Positions 24,561 to 35,155 of a DNA stretch of 64,000 bases are shown here, piece by piece. Numbering within the stretch: position 1 is the stretch's first letter; each line of letters begins with the position of its first letter. This DNA is from Eleusine coracana subsp. coracana (lineage: Eukaryota; Streptophyta; Magnoliopsida; Poales; Poaceae): the NCBI GenBank assembly GCA_032690845.1, contig CM064421.1, forward strand, positions 39,546,963 through 39,610,962, read 5' to 3'. The notes under the pieces were generated by a model that worked only from the letters and a program-made list of their open reading frames with translations, was not told the origin of the DNA and made no database searches. A program made the translations under genes and the position numbers.

Positions 24561-25970
24561 ACAGAATAGTCCATCTTCCTCTGAGCTCCCCTCCGTGTCC
24601 GGCGACGACGGCGAGGCGACTTTTTATCTCAGGTCTTTGTTTCAGTAACCTGAAAGTTCCCATAAGCTCTAGTGTAAGATAAAAATTGGAAGGCAGGTAG
24701 ACAGCTCAATCCGAGGTGTTGTCTTCAACATGATTGTTATGAACAAAACAGAATGCAGAGTGCCTAAGTTGCATTTAACCAAAACCACAAGATCTCAGTT
24801 CATAGATCACCATCTAACAATTCAGTTATATCATTGTAAGTAGATTGCTCGAACACAAGTTTTCAGTGATACCAAAACTATTAACCAATTAGTGATGTCT
24901 TGCACGTGATTCACTTGAAAAGCAAGATTGCTTCCTGCTCCCAGCTATCTTAATTTTGAGAACAAACATGTAACTGATGTCCGATAAATTTTGTTTTTGA
25001 TTAGAAGAATCATGGTGGCGGGCTGCCAAGAAATCTCACAATTACAGAAGTTATTTTCACTAACCTTCTCAATAGCTAATTTCTCTGTGATCAGTCATAA
25101 CCTGAGGAATAGCAGTACCGAATGAGCAAATCATAAAGCCTATCAAAAATAAATACAAATTTAACTAAATAAAGGAAGTATTATAAGAGACACTGAGTTG
25201 TTTGATAAGCAAAAGAAAGCAAGAACACTTGAGGCCCTTTTCCACTGTCCTCCGTGGTTGGAACTGATGGTGGCACTAGATGCTCCGGTGATTAGTCACA
25301 CTTTCAGTATTGGGCCTGTTGATGCCACCAGCTACTACTCCTGTGTTATTTTTTAGACCAAAACTGCTTCTGCTCCTGTGTGACACCGGAGCATCTAGTG
25401 CCGGGGTAAGCATGCTTCTGTTCTTGTGTGGTTTAGGCATGCTCATGGACCGCCTGTCAATTTGATGGGGTAAGCATGTATTTTAACAACAAATAAAAAT
25501 TTGTTGTCAAAACAAAAAATAGTTCTGGCACCCTATAATAATTATATGATTACTAACATGGCACTAAGAGCATTTGCCTTCTTTTAACAAAAGGAAGGAA
25601 TTCTATGAATGCAATCGAGACTGAGACTGATCCCTTTTACTGTAAAACTGTTTTAGCAAATTATCAGTCCACGAAATTATATGTTGTACAGTACAATGTG
25701 ATCACCGATACTTTTTTATAGTATGTATTTGCAGACCACTGTGCATCGTTATATGATAGTAAAGGGAAAAGCAGTGGCTTGACATGGGTAGAATATTGAA
25801 ACTTTTCTTAATCACAATTTATTGTCTAACTTTCAGCAAGCGTCCAGGCAGCATCGGTTCCTCAATCTACTTTATTTCTTAGTTCCCGAAAAATTCACAA
25901 CTGAGAAGCATGTTTTTTTGTATCTTGAGATCATGACAGATTAGGAGTATCTTAGGCAAGTTAAAAGAGA
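24561..25970. other. Spacer between the duplicated segments
   Basis: AT-rich, with no coding signal seen. It holds the 19-bp inverted repeat annotated at 25272-25402. Confidence 0.5.
25272..25402. repeat. Long-loop inverted repeat (possible small-RNA hairpin or MITE relic)
   Basis: GGCACTAGATGCTCCGGTG at 25272-25290 is the exact reverse complement of 25384-25402. The loop is 93 bases. Pairing extends inward by TCACAC/GTGTGA after a five-base bulge. No known miRNA sequence was recognised in the arms. Confidence 0.6.
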
Positions 25971-26726
25971 CAAACTGATTGCAACTTGGTTGAATGACAA
26001 ATTTTGGCCGATCAACCCACCGCCCTTCAGTTTTCTGAAACTCTTGAGATTCAATCTTAGTAACTGGAATTTCTTCAGCTTAGTTTTCGAATTTTTATTG
26101 CATATAAGAAGCTAACCCGCACTTCTCCAAAATCTTGATTTTAGATGCCCCTGTGTCATTTTGCTGAGCTAAACTGCACTTTTCCTCAACTGAAAGAAGA
26201 TACTGAACCACTGTTCCTCAAAAAAAGAAGATATTGAACCACTGATGTTTCCAGGGTCACTGACTTGTTACCGAAATTGGTGATATCCATGAATCCCTGA
26301 CACTGTGATTTTCCTTTTATGATGGCTCATCAGATCTGTTGTTGAATATGCTCGTTTTGTGGACAGGTCTTCAGTCTATGCTGTTATTTCTGTTATATAA
26401 ATTTCTCTTCAAAAAAGAAGTTCTGTAAAAAATCAGGAAATAGTTTGAGATGATCAATCACCTTTAGGAGCAAACTGTTTGAGCAAACTGGTGGATTCCT
26501 TTTACCAATACCTTTTTGTTTGGAATTTTGTCAAAAGATCTGGTATGAAGGCCCTATTTGAATTGTTGATCCTTTTTCCACCAGTTTTTCTGGCTTTCCC
26601 GGTCACTACTGAATCTACACAAGTCATACAAGTGAGAAAGTTTCAGAATTTGGTAGATGCATGCCATTCTACACATCCATGAACCTGAAGACAACATAAA
26701 GGCAAAGGGGCAGCATTTGGGAGTAC

Positions 26727-26911
26727 CAAGGATTAAAAAACCGCTACAGTAGCGGGTTTTTTTCTCGCTGAAAAACGAGCGATAAACCGTTTTTACTACA
26801 GTACCTAGGTTCGGTTTTTCTGATAAACCGGACGTCCGATGAAACCGAGCCAGACCGGTTTTGCCGAAAACCACGAAAACCAGCCGGTTTCCAATGGTTT
26901 TTCAATCCCTG
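26727..26911. mobile_element. hAT-like MITE inside duplicated copy B
   Basis: 185 bp with imperfect terminal inverted repeats: the left end is CAAGGATTAAAAAACC and the right end, on the minus strand, is CAGGGATTGAAAAACC. The CAGGG start is typical of hAT elements. TTTGGGAC follows the right end directly and TTTGGGAG lies three bases before the left end, a slightly damaged 8-bp target duplication. The interior contains a perfect CCGCTAC/GTAGCGG stem. Absence from copy A supports insertion after the duplication. Confidence 0.6.
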
Positions 26912-27505
26912 TTTGGGACTTTAGGTACTCGCAAAATTTTGGAGAATTCTCGCTTTAGCTCTGCTTCCAAAACTAACGCTAGCATTTTGGAAAAGCTTGT
27001 CCGTTTCTTCAAATTGTTTTGAAAGAAATCTGCAGTAGCTGCATCTGGCAAGCTGCATCGACCAGCAGGTGAACTGGACTGAAGCCATGGCAGCTGAATT
27101 GAAGCTCCGGAGTCTAACATATTTGAATTGAATTCCGACCTTGAGAGGCTAAAATTCTCGGGAAGCGTAACAACTGACCGGTTAATGACACATACACTGT
27201 TGCGACGTAGAATTTCTGGATGCGGCGGCGTGCAGATCCATGGCTACCATAGCCACGGATCTCGTTTCTTACCTACGTCTCGCTTCAGTGACGGGAGATT
27301 TCGAGATGGCGGAAGGCGCGAATGCTCTTTCCTCAGGGAGTGCGCGGGATCTAAACCGAACGCCGCAGGCCCGCAGCGGCGAGATCCCCGGCGGCAGTGG
27401 CCGAGGCCGCCGCCATGGCCATGGCGAGGTCCCAGTGGCTAGACCGAGACAAGTTGTCTGCTTTTTCAGAGAACCCCCTAGCCGTGATTCAATATTTACA
27501 AAATG

Positions 27506-27670
27506 ACCCCTAATTTGGATCGTGATTAATGGTCGCGATCCAATATTATGCAGAAACCCTCCTAAATTAGATCACGATTAATAGTCGTGATCCGTTTATT
27601 TACATGAAGCCCTCTAATTTGGATCGCGATTAATGACCGCGATCCAATATTTTGCACAAAATTCCCTAAT
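27506..27670. repeat. Short array of hairpin-forming repeats, copy B
   Basis: Three roughly 60-bp units like those of copy A. The middle unit has arms GATCACGA and TCGTGATC, which differ from the usual GATCGCGA/TCGCGATC but still pair with each other. Confidence 0.8.
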
Positions 27671-28217
27671 TGTGTTATTAGTTTTACAGAATAGTCCATC
27701 TTCCTACTGACCTCCCCTCCGTGCCCGACTGCCCGGCGACGGCGGCGGCCGCCTCGTCTCATCGCGAGTGGGCCTCCGTTCCAGCAGACCTGAATCCCCC
27801 CTTCGCCTTCCCTCCCGATGAACTCCTCGGGATCCCGTACACCACATCTGCGCTCTCGTCCCCTGAATCCCGATCTGTCAAGCCACGCCGCTCTCGACGT
27901 CGACGCGGCCTTCATTCCTCCAATTGGTGGCGCTAGGGCGAACCTCCAGTGCTTCGATTGGTCTCCTCGACGATGCGCAGCCTCGAGTCGCCTCCAAAGC
28001 ACACGCACCTGAGACCACGAGAGTGGCAGACGCACATCCTCAGGCGAGCGGCGCTTTCCAGCATGCGCCTCTTCTCCACGCTTTTGTCCGGCGAGTGAAC
28101 CGCGTTCTGTCGTCTCGCGAGTTCTTGGCGCCCTCGCCTTGCCGGCTCCGGAGGTGGTGCGTGCTGTGCACGAGGAAATTTCCGCACCATTTCAGCGTTG
28201 AACTGGTCCACAAGCCC
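27671..28217. other. GC-rich flank of duplicated copy B
   Basis: Moderately GC-rich, with short open frames on both strands. No family resemblance and no splice-consistent gene were seen. Confidence 0.4.
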
Positions 28218-28400
28218 AACGCTTGACATTCGTTCTGAACTTCTGACGGCGCCGCGACAAAATGCAGCGCCGGACGCTGTTCGCGATCGATGGTCGGCCT
28301 CTCATCCCCGTGTTTGGTTGCCTACGTTCACTGACCAGCAATTGTGGCATGCTGTGTCAAAACCTGATGTGCTGCTAACACTTGTACTCTACTCACCATT
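28218..28400. repeat. Direct repeat, left copy (partner at 33385-33545)
   Basis: Shares blocks such as gcttgacattc, atgcagcgccggacgctgtt followed by cgcgatc, and accagcaa(t/c)tgtg with 33385-33545 in the same orientation. Together with the LINE 5' end repeat it suggests that a locus carrying the LINE was duplicated and then lost most of the LINE from the right copy. Confidence 0.6.
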
Positions 28401-28576
28401 GAGATTGGTTGTAAGGTGTTAGGCTTCAGGAAAAAAAAAGTGAGGTCAAATTCAACTTTCAGTAATCTAAAGTAAAAAAAAAGATAACATAACTTGTTCG
28501 ATTCCGGTTGGCCTAAGATTTTCAAAATTCATATTCGAGCAGGGGGCCGAAATTAATAGCGAGGGAAATTGACTGA

Positions 28577-31500
28577 TATTTTTTTTTGAAAACCCAGAAC
28601 ATTGCCGGTCATTTTAATTATAAGAAGAAGCAGAGTTTACATGTACCAGATGCACATTACAACTATTATCGATTGATCTAGAAGCACGGGCTAGATCAAG
28701 CGGTCATCATAGCTGACTACTCACTAATATTAGGAGCAACTAGTCCTGCTAGATGTTTTGCTCCCGTCATGCACCAAAGTCCTACCTCCTCCTTGATCCC
28801 TGTGAGAATGCTGCTCATAGGGCTCTCTTGCATTAAAAAAATCTAGCATTACGTTATTTCCAGATGTGTCATATGACTGTAATGATTAGTGAATGTAAGC
28901 CTTTTGATGTACTGTCATGCGTGTCATTTGAGAGTGTTGCAAACCATTGTGCAATACTGCAGCCTGTTGGCCAGTTAGTTGGGTGTAAACCTGGTGCAGA
29001 GATCAATAGGCTGATGGCTGTCTAAATTTGCCTAGCTATCAAACATTCTGAAAACAGGTGATGCGCCATTTCAAGGTTTCTGTAGCACAGCGGGAAAAAA
29101 ATAGTAAAGTCGATCTGCTGTCCATACTCGATTTTGCAGTAGGAGCCATATGAAAAATTTACACCTCGGCGGTGCCCAAATTCTCCATACCTTGTCTGGC
29201 AAGAAGGACTCTGTGCCGCCATCAAATTGCATGTTATAAGCTGATCCTCCGGTATACTCACCAGATGTCGTTCGTGTCTAAATGATTTCATCTTCCCCGT
29301 TTGATGCTGGGTCGAATAGAACATCATCTACCATTCCCCAGAGCTGAACATACTGCGCCCACAATTCTGCAGTCAAATCATGCAATACGTACCTGATCCA
29401 ATTTTCATCGCTGAGAGCATCAGCCACCGTTCGATTCTTCCTCTTGTTGTGTTTGTACAGAGCTGGATACATGGCCACTGGTGCAAGTCCATTTAGCCAA
29501 CTGGATTGCCAAAATTTAGTTGTCTGCCCATTATGAATTGTTACCTTTGTGGCAGCAGCGAACAATTTGATATCCATATCATCAGTGGGCAGGCCCATAC
29601 CATGCCATGGCTTGTCCGGTTGTTTCCAATCAAACCATAACCACCGCAAACATAAGGCACGACCAAAGCTCTCAAGATCAGTAATTCCTAGTCCACCGCG
29701 GTTTAAAGGCCGACATACTCGAGCCCAACTAACCCTGCATTTTCCTCCTTGAATTGATTGTGTGCCCGCCCATAAGAATCGCCTTCGAATTTTATCAATG
29801 TTTTTTTAAAACTTCTTTGGAGGCTTTAGTGCAATGAGAAGATATGTGGGCATGGAACTAAGCACCGAGCAAACTAGCTCCCTGCGACCCCCAATGTTCA
29901 TCAGTTTGCCCTGCCACCCGGATAGCTTGGTTAGAGCCCGATCTAATATTGATTGCAGATGGACCAGTCGTAAACGGCCTAGTGTCAATGGCATTCCTAG
30001 ATATGTTATTGGGAAGGTTAATTGCTGGCCATTGAAGTTGCATAGTACTTCATTCAAATCAATGATGTCGCATCTAATCGGTGCCACAGAAGTCTTCTCT
30101 ACATTGATTCTAAGGCCCGTAGCATCTCCAAAGATGCGTAATATTTCCATGGTCATATCCACATCAGCTTGAACTGGATTAAAAAAAAAGGCATTGCGTC
30201 ATCCGCATATAAAGACATGTGGAGTTTTGCATGACGGCCACGGAGCGGGGTGAGATAGCTTTGTTCTGTTGCTAAGATGAAGATTTGTTGCAATGTATCA
30301 ATTGACAAAATGAAGAGGTAAGGTGATAATGGATCACCTTGCCTCAAGCCACGCTCGTGTTTGATGGATGGGCCTTGGACACCATTGAGTCGAACTGACG
30401 AGGAGGACGAGGTGAACATCAAAGCTAACCAATCCCTCCACCTACTAGGGAATCCTCTCTTTTCAAGGAGCTCGAGCATATATTACCAAGAAATGGAATC
30501 AAACGCTTTAGATATGTCTAACTTCATCAGCAAAGCAGGTATGTTGGTTTTGTGGTAGGCACGAGCTAAATTGCGCACATACAAGAAATTGTCCTCTATA
30601 CACTTTTTCTTGACGAATGCGCTCTGTGCCACTGAGACTAGTCCATTGATTTCTTTAGCTAACCGAAGGGCTAGGACTTTTGATGCTATTTTTGCAAAAG
30701 AATGGATCAAGCTGATGGGACGAAAATCACTTGGTAATTCTACTACTTCCTTCTTCGGCAATAACATAATTGACATTCGGTTCAGCTTCGGCAGTGATCC
30801 TGTGTTCAGGTTGTATAAACATTGGAATGTCGCCACCACATCATGCTTGATCAGTGGCCAACATGTTTTGTAGAAAATTCCAGTAAATCTGTCTGGGCCA
30901 GGCGCCTTTTCTGTGGGCATGTCATATATTGCTGCCCAGATTTCCTCTTCTGTAAATGGGGCATCGAGACCAGAATTCTGAATTTGTGTGAGTTCCAGCT
31001 CATCCCAATTCAAGGTTTGTTGTCTAGGTTGCTTCGTGCCTATCATCGAAGTGAAGAAGTGGTGAATTTCAGCTTCTTTTGCTTCATGTGTCCAGATGTA
31101 ATTTCCACTCCCATCCTTACGGCATGGAATGAAGTTTTCTTTAGTTCTTGCATTGGCCTTGAGGTGGAAAAATTTTGTACATGCATCACCTTCTCGTAAC
31201 CAAGTGACACATGAGCTTTGTCGGCGTCTCGAACATTCTATAGCCGCTAACCCCAACACACGAGCTTTTAATTCCTTTCTTAGTTGTATTTCATCTTCAG
31301 ACAGTTGGCGTTCCTCTTGAGCCACATCCAACCGATGGATGACTTCATTTGCTATATGGAGTTGCATTCTCGCATTACTGAACAAGCCATTGCTCCATGT
31401 GCATAGAGCTTTTGCTATTTTTTGCAGTTTATAATTGAGAATGTTCATGGGTGAGATGCGTGGTACAGGTTTGGCCCATGCAGTTTGCACAATCTCCATA

Positions 31501-32671
31501 AAACCAGGTACCATAGTCCAAAAATTTTTAAACCTGAAAGTTGCTGCCTTCACCGGGCGATGTTGTGCTGAGAGATATATGGGACAATGATCGGATACAG
31601 AAGAAGACAAGGCTTGTAGATAGAAATCAGTGTGCAAAAGATCTCATTCTTTGCTGCAAAAAGCCCGATCTAAACGCTTAAGAATCAGGTTAGACCGTTC
31701 ATTGCTCCATGTATATTTCCTGTTCTGCAGCGAAATTTCTAGCAGTTCAGCTGAATCAAGTGTGCACCGGAATGAGCCCATGAGGCGTCGATTTAGGTTG
31801 AGATTGTTTTTGTCCTTTGTTTCATATATGAGGTTGAAGTCTCCAACACATAGCCATGGAGTTCCAGGTACCAGTTTGATGGATGATAGTTCTTGAGGAG
31901 TTTTACTGTTTAAAATATTGACTATTAGTTTTAAAAAACTATTGGCCAATAGTTTGATCTAATGGTTTAGATTTGATAATCTAAACACATAACTACTAGC
32001 CAATAGTTTATCAGTTTGAGGGTAATATTAGAAAAAATAATATTTCTAGATTTATAATAATTATTTTATATTGTCATGAATAAAAAATATTTTAGTAATA
32101 TGATTAATAATTGATGTTTTATTTTTAAAAAATATCAACTGACGTTTTAATAATTCGGTAGAGTTAGATTTTTATTGTAAAATAAACATAAAATCATTTA
32201 TAATGGTGTAATTATGAAATTACTCTCAAACTATTGGCCAATAGTTTTTCAAAACTAATGGCCAATATTTTTGATAGTAAAACTCCTCTAGTTCTTGTAG
32301 AAACCGTGGTTTGTCGACATCCTCTAAAGGTTCATAGACTGTGGTGATCAGAGATTTTGTATTTGTGAGGCGCTCTGTAATGGTCATCGTCAGTGAGAAC
32401 TCTTTCAGTTCCAAATCATATGCATCAATGTAATCTAGATTCCATGCTAGTAGAATGCCGCCCTTCGTTCAACCCTAGTGACAATGACAATCCAGCCCAC
32501 CATGGTTTATGTTTTTCTGGCCTGAGATAGATAGACCAAAGCAAATAGGAAAGCCCGTGCCTCCATCTCCATGGTTGTATAGTTTTTTTTTTTAAAAAAA
32601 AAGGTTCATAGTTGCATGAGCTGCCTCTGTTCGGGTCATCAACGTCTCCAAAGCCAAAGCTGGTAGATAGC
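28577..32671 (-). mobile_element. LINE (L1-type) retrotransposon, defective
   Basis: Minus-strand non-LTR element. Its poly(A) end lies at 28579-28587 (T-run on the plus strand). AATTGACTGA flanks it at 28567-28576 and 32672-32681, a plausible 10-bp target duplication. ORF2 can be followed in pieces. The endonuclease is at about 32465-32297 and 31894-31550 (CVGDFNLIYE, SDHCPIYLSA). The reverse transcriptase is at about 31300-29806 (KAPGPDRFTGIFYKTCW, GLRQGDPLSPYLF, YADDA near 30195-30215). The C-terminal zinc-finger region is at about 29650-29030 (FWQSSWLNG, AHHLFSECLIARQ). Stop codons at about 31640 and 30482 and a frameshift at a poly-A tract near 30180 inactivate it. A MITE interrupts the endonuclease. 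No ORF1 is seen, so it is 5'-truncated. Confidence 0.85.
31895..32288. mobile_element. MITE nested in the LINE endonuclease
   Basis: 394 bp with terminal inverted repeats of about 62 bp (outermost GAGGAGTTTTACT) and an exact 8-bp flanking duplication TAGTTCTT at 31887-31894 and 32289-32296. The inner part of each terminal repeat contains ACTATTGGCCAATAGT, itself palindromic. The interior is very AT-rich and noncoding. An 8-bp duplication fits the hAT superfamily; long terminal repeats are more typical of Mutator, so the class is provisional. Confidence 0.85.
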
Positions 32672-32681
32672 AATTGACTGA
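32569..32681. repeat. LINE 5' end segment repeated at 33548-33653
   Basis: A block with a T-run/A-run junction and aacgtctccaaagccaaagc, ending in AATTGACTGA. A second copy lies at 33548-33653 and ends at the same ten bases, after which the two sequences diverge. Confidence 0.65.
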
Positions 32682-33384
32682 AGTATTTCTCCACTAACCC
32701 ACCACTCAAACTGTTGCTCTTCTATATCCACATTGTATCCATTATCAGTTCTGTAAGTGTATTTCTCCACTGAAACGCTTATTCTAAATGTTGTATCTCG
32801 ATCCATCCTACCCGACGCCATCAACAACATACAGAATAAAAACAAAGAAAAATGGAGTTAGGGTTCAGACTAACTCCAATTTTCTTTGCAACCATAGAAA
32901 CAAATCAAAATACGACAAGCAGACTCACCAAGGGGGACACTCGGATGCAGCCATGATTCCACGTCCACGCCCCCAACCTTCAATCAGAACCTAGCTTATC
33001 CAATTCCTTCAATGATGGAAAATTTTCAGCTCCAATCCAACGAAATCGACTAGGGCAGCAAATCAGAGCAACAAGATTTAGTACCTGGTGTAGATCCAAA
33101 TGTCATCGGGGGCATCGATCCGTTTGTTCAATCCACCGCCGCCGCAGCGTTCTTCTGGCGCAGCTTAGGGTTCTACGGGAAAGGGGAAAGAAAACGGGGC
33201 AGAACGGTGTGGGCGACTGGTTCAGGCCTGGCTAGAGCTTATGCGAGAGGTGTAGGGGCAGCTTTGTCTTTTTTCCTTGCATTCCCATGTTGGACAGTAG
33301 TGATTAAAAAAACAAATACACGTGCCCATTGCTGGAGGCTTATGGTGGCATAGGAGAGCGTAAGTTCTAGCTACCGGACGCTGT

Positions 33385-33653
33385 CCAAAGCTTGACATTC
33401 ATTCATTCTGCACTTCTGACAGCGCCGCGGTGAAATGCAGCGCCGGACGCTGTTCGCGATCCATGGCCGGCTGCCTCTCGTCCCCGCGTTTCGGCGCGTT
33501 ACGTTCATTGACCAGCAACTGTGAAAAGCTGTGTTACAACCTGATTCCATGGTTGCATAGTTTGTTTTTTTTAAAAAAAAAGTCCATGGTTACATGAGCT
33601 GTTTCCAGTGGTCAACGTCTCCAAAGCCAAAGCTCTAGATAGCAATTGACTGA
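33385..33653. repeat. Fused repeat copy (28218-28400 joined to 32569-32681)
   Basis: The left part matches 28218-28400 and the right part matches 32569-32681. Segments that lie about 4 kb apart at the LINE locus are adjacent here, as expected if a duplicated locus lost the intervening LINE body. Confidence 0.6.
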
Positions 33654-34434
33654 AAGGTGCAGCCATGTTCCTCCGGAAGAATTACAGCGCAGCACTCTTA
33701 GTTCCGGCATTGGCCAACGCTTTATTGGTTGATCACGCATACTTTTCACCCGAGTAGTTAGTAGTGCTTGATCGAGCCATCCAGGAATTATCCAGCTCAA
33801 GGTCGTTATAACTTGCGCCGGATGCAGGCTCCCATATGAAGCAAGTGAAGCAAGCAGCGAGCGACACCACTCGCCACGTCGCTCGCGTAGAACCCCCCAA
33901 GCTCCCATCTCCAACGAGAAAAGCCGGCCGGTTCTAGCTTGCGCATTAATCCACTAAACGCGGCAAGAGAACAAGCAGATACGTCCGCCATAAACGCACA
34001 GGATTGTGCGGTTGCCGATCGGCAGGGACCATCACCGGCGCAAAAAAAGCCAGGTCCAGTTCCAGTTGCTGTTGCTGCGAGAAGGCAATTCGTGTTGCTT
34101 GCTTAGGCTCGCAATAACCTCTTATCCCTTCCTGTCCCGGGCTCTGATTCCCGGCCATGTGTTATTCGGTTCTTGTTCCCCCAGCGATGCGTGTAGACGA
34201 AAACGAAACCAGTGCTCCTTTTCTGCTGTCGTGACCTCAGGGTCTCCATGGCGTTTTGGTAGATCAGTCGCTAGGACACAAGAAACACCAAAACTGGTAA
34301 GGGCTTTTCGGTTGCTTTAACACTAATCTTTTGTTTTGCAACGGGACAAATGCAGCATCCCCGGTGACACGCCCATCTCAACCTACGCATTTCACGGAAC
34401 CAGTCCTCCTGTGCCATGCGATCGTCAGAGACTT
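33654..34434. other. Intergenic DNA left of the intact copia element
   Basis: No recognisable gene. Open frames on both strands lack family resemblance. Confidence 0.45.
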
Positions 34435-34439
34435 GTTGT

Positions 34440-34989
34440 TGTTATAATTAGTCTTGCCTAGGGTAGCATCTTAGAGAGGTAATCATGGGTAGCAAGGTTC
34501 TGTGTTCGGGATCTAGAGAGAGAGAGGGAGGTGACTGATACCTGGGTTGTGTGGAAGTGGAGCGGAAGCCGTCACGGGGTCGACGGCCGGAGAGGATGCA
34601 GAGGCAGCAGAGGCGTCGGTTCCCGTCATCTCCACGGCGAGAATCTCGTCGAGGGCGTCAGCGAGGTGTCGGGGAAGAGGTGACGGGCGTCGCCGGTGTC
34701 GAAGGCCTTCAGGTCTCCACCGGCACTGTCCTGGCACGGCGGCAAAGTGGGGAGTCGTGGCGGCGAGTTCTCGTCGCTTGCTGTGCCCTAGATCTTTGGA
34801 TCGGATTAGCGTTTCTGTGGGGTGAACAGTGGCGGCGGTCAACCTCGTATTCCGTGCCCCGGCTTCACCCCTTCTTTTATATGGCGCAGTGCGACGGGGC
34901 CCACCAACCAGAGGAGGGTTGGGGCACCCCCGATCAGGGCGCGATCTGGGTTTTGGACCGTTGGGCCCAAAACGGAAGATCTACTAACA
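34440..34989 (-). repeat. 3' LTR of the intact copia element
   Basis: 550 bp. It is the 3' LTR because the element is transcribed on the minus strand and the polypurine tract lies directly at its inner edge. Confidence 0.96.
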
Positions 34990-35002
34990 TTCTCCCCCTA
35001 GA
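34990..35002 (-). other. Polypurine tract of the copia element
   Basis: Read on the minus strand as TAGGGGGAGAA directly before the 3' LTR start TGTTAGTAG, the standard plus-strand primer position. Confidence 0.88.
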
Positions 35003-35155
35003 TCTCTTTTACCATTACTTTACATTTTCCATTTCATCACGGATTTACGCCTAGAGCATGTTTCGTCATCACAGCTAATCGCTGATAGACTCAACAACCA
35101 CTACATGCATCTCCGTTTAGAAATAGATACTTTTCTTTGGGCCTTAAGTCCAGAA

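Larger units (their letters stand above)
25975..27670. repeat. Duplicated segment, copy B
   Basis: Second copy of the segment at 23176-24560, interrupted by a small MITE-like insertion at 26727-26911 that copy A lacks. It ends with its own array of hairpin repeats. Confidence 0.72.
28522..32830 (-). pseudogene. Short host ORF split by a LINE insertion
   Basis: On the minus strand an ORF opens at ATG 32830 (or 32821) and runs to the LINE border at 32672: MLLMASGRMDRDTTFRIS, then a segment ending EWWVSGEILQSI. The last ten bases are the candidate LINE target duplication. If the LINE and one copy of that duplication are disregarded, the same reading frame continues in the left flank for 14 residues and stops at 28522-28524, 67 residues in all. 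I do not recognise the protein. Upstream, around 33090-33200, a GC-rich stretch with ATGCCCCCGATG and a CCAG|GTACTA donor could be an earlier exon. The frame continuity supports both the insertion site and the reality of the ORF, but a 67-residue ORF could still be a fragment. The 28577-32671 part of this span is LINE, not host sequence. Confidence 0.5.

Noticed and set aside
33612..33914. 100-codon minus-strand ORF next to the repeated LINE end
   Set aside because: It runs through repeat sequence and shows no recognisable domain or splice context.
34547..35054. Open frames of 90-167 codons inside the copia LTRs (repeated at 40644-41154)
   Set aside because: They lie in LTR sequence, are duplicated exactly with it, are Arg-rich artefacts of GC composition, and have no family resemblance.
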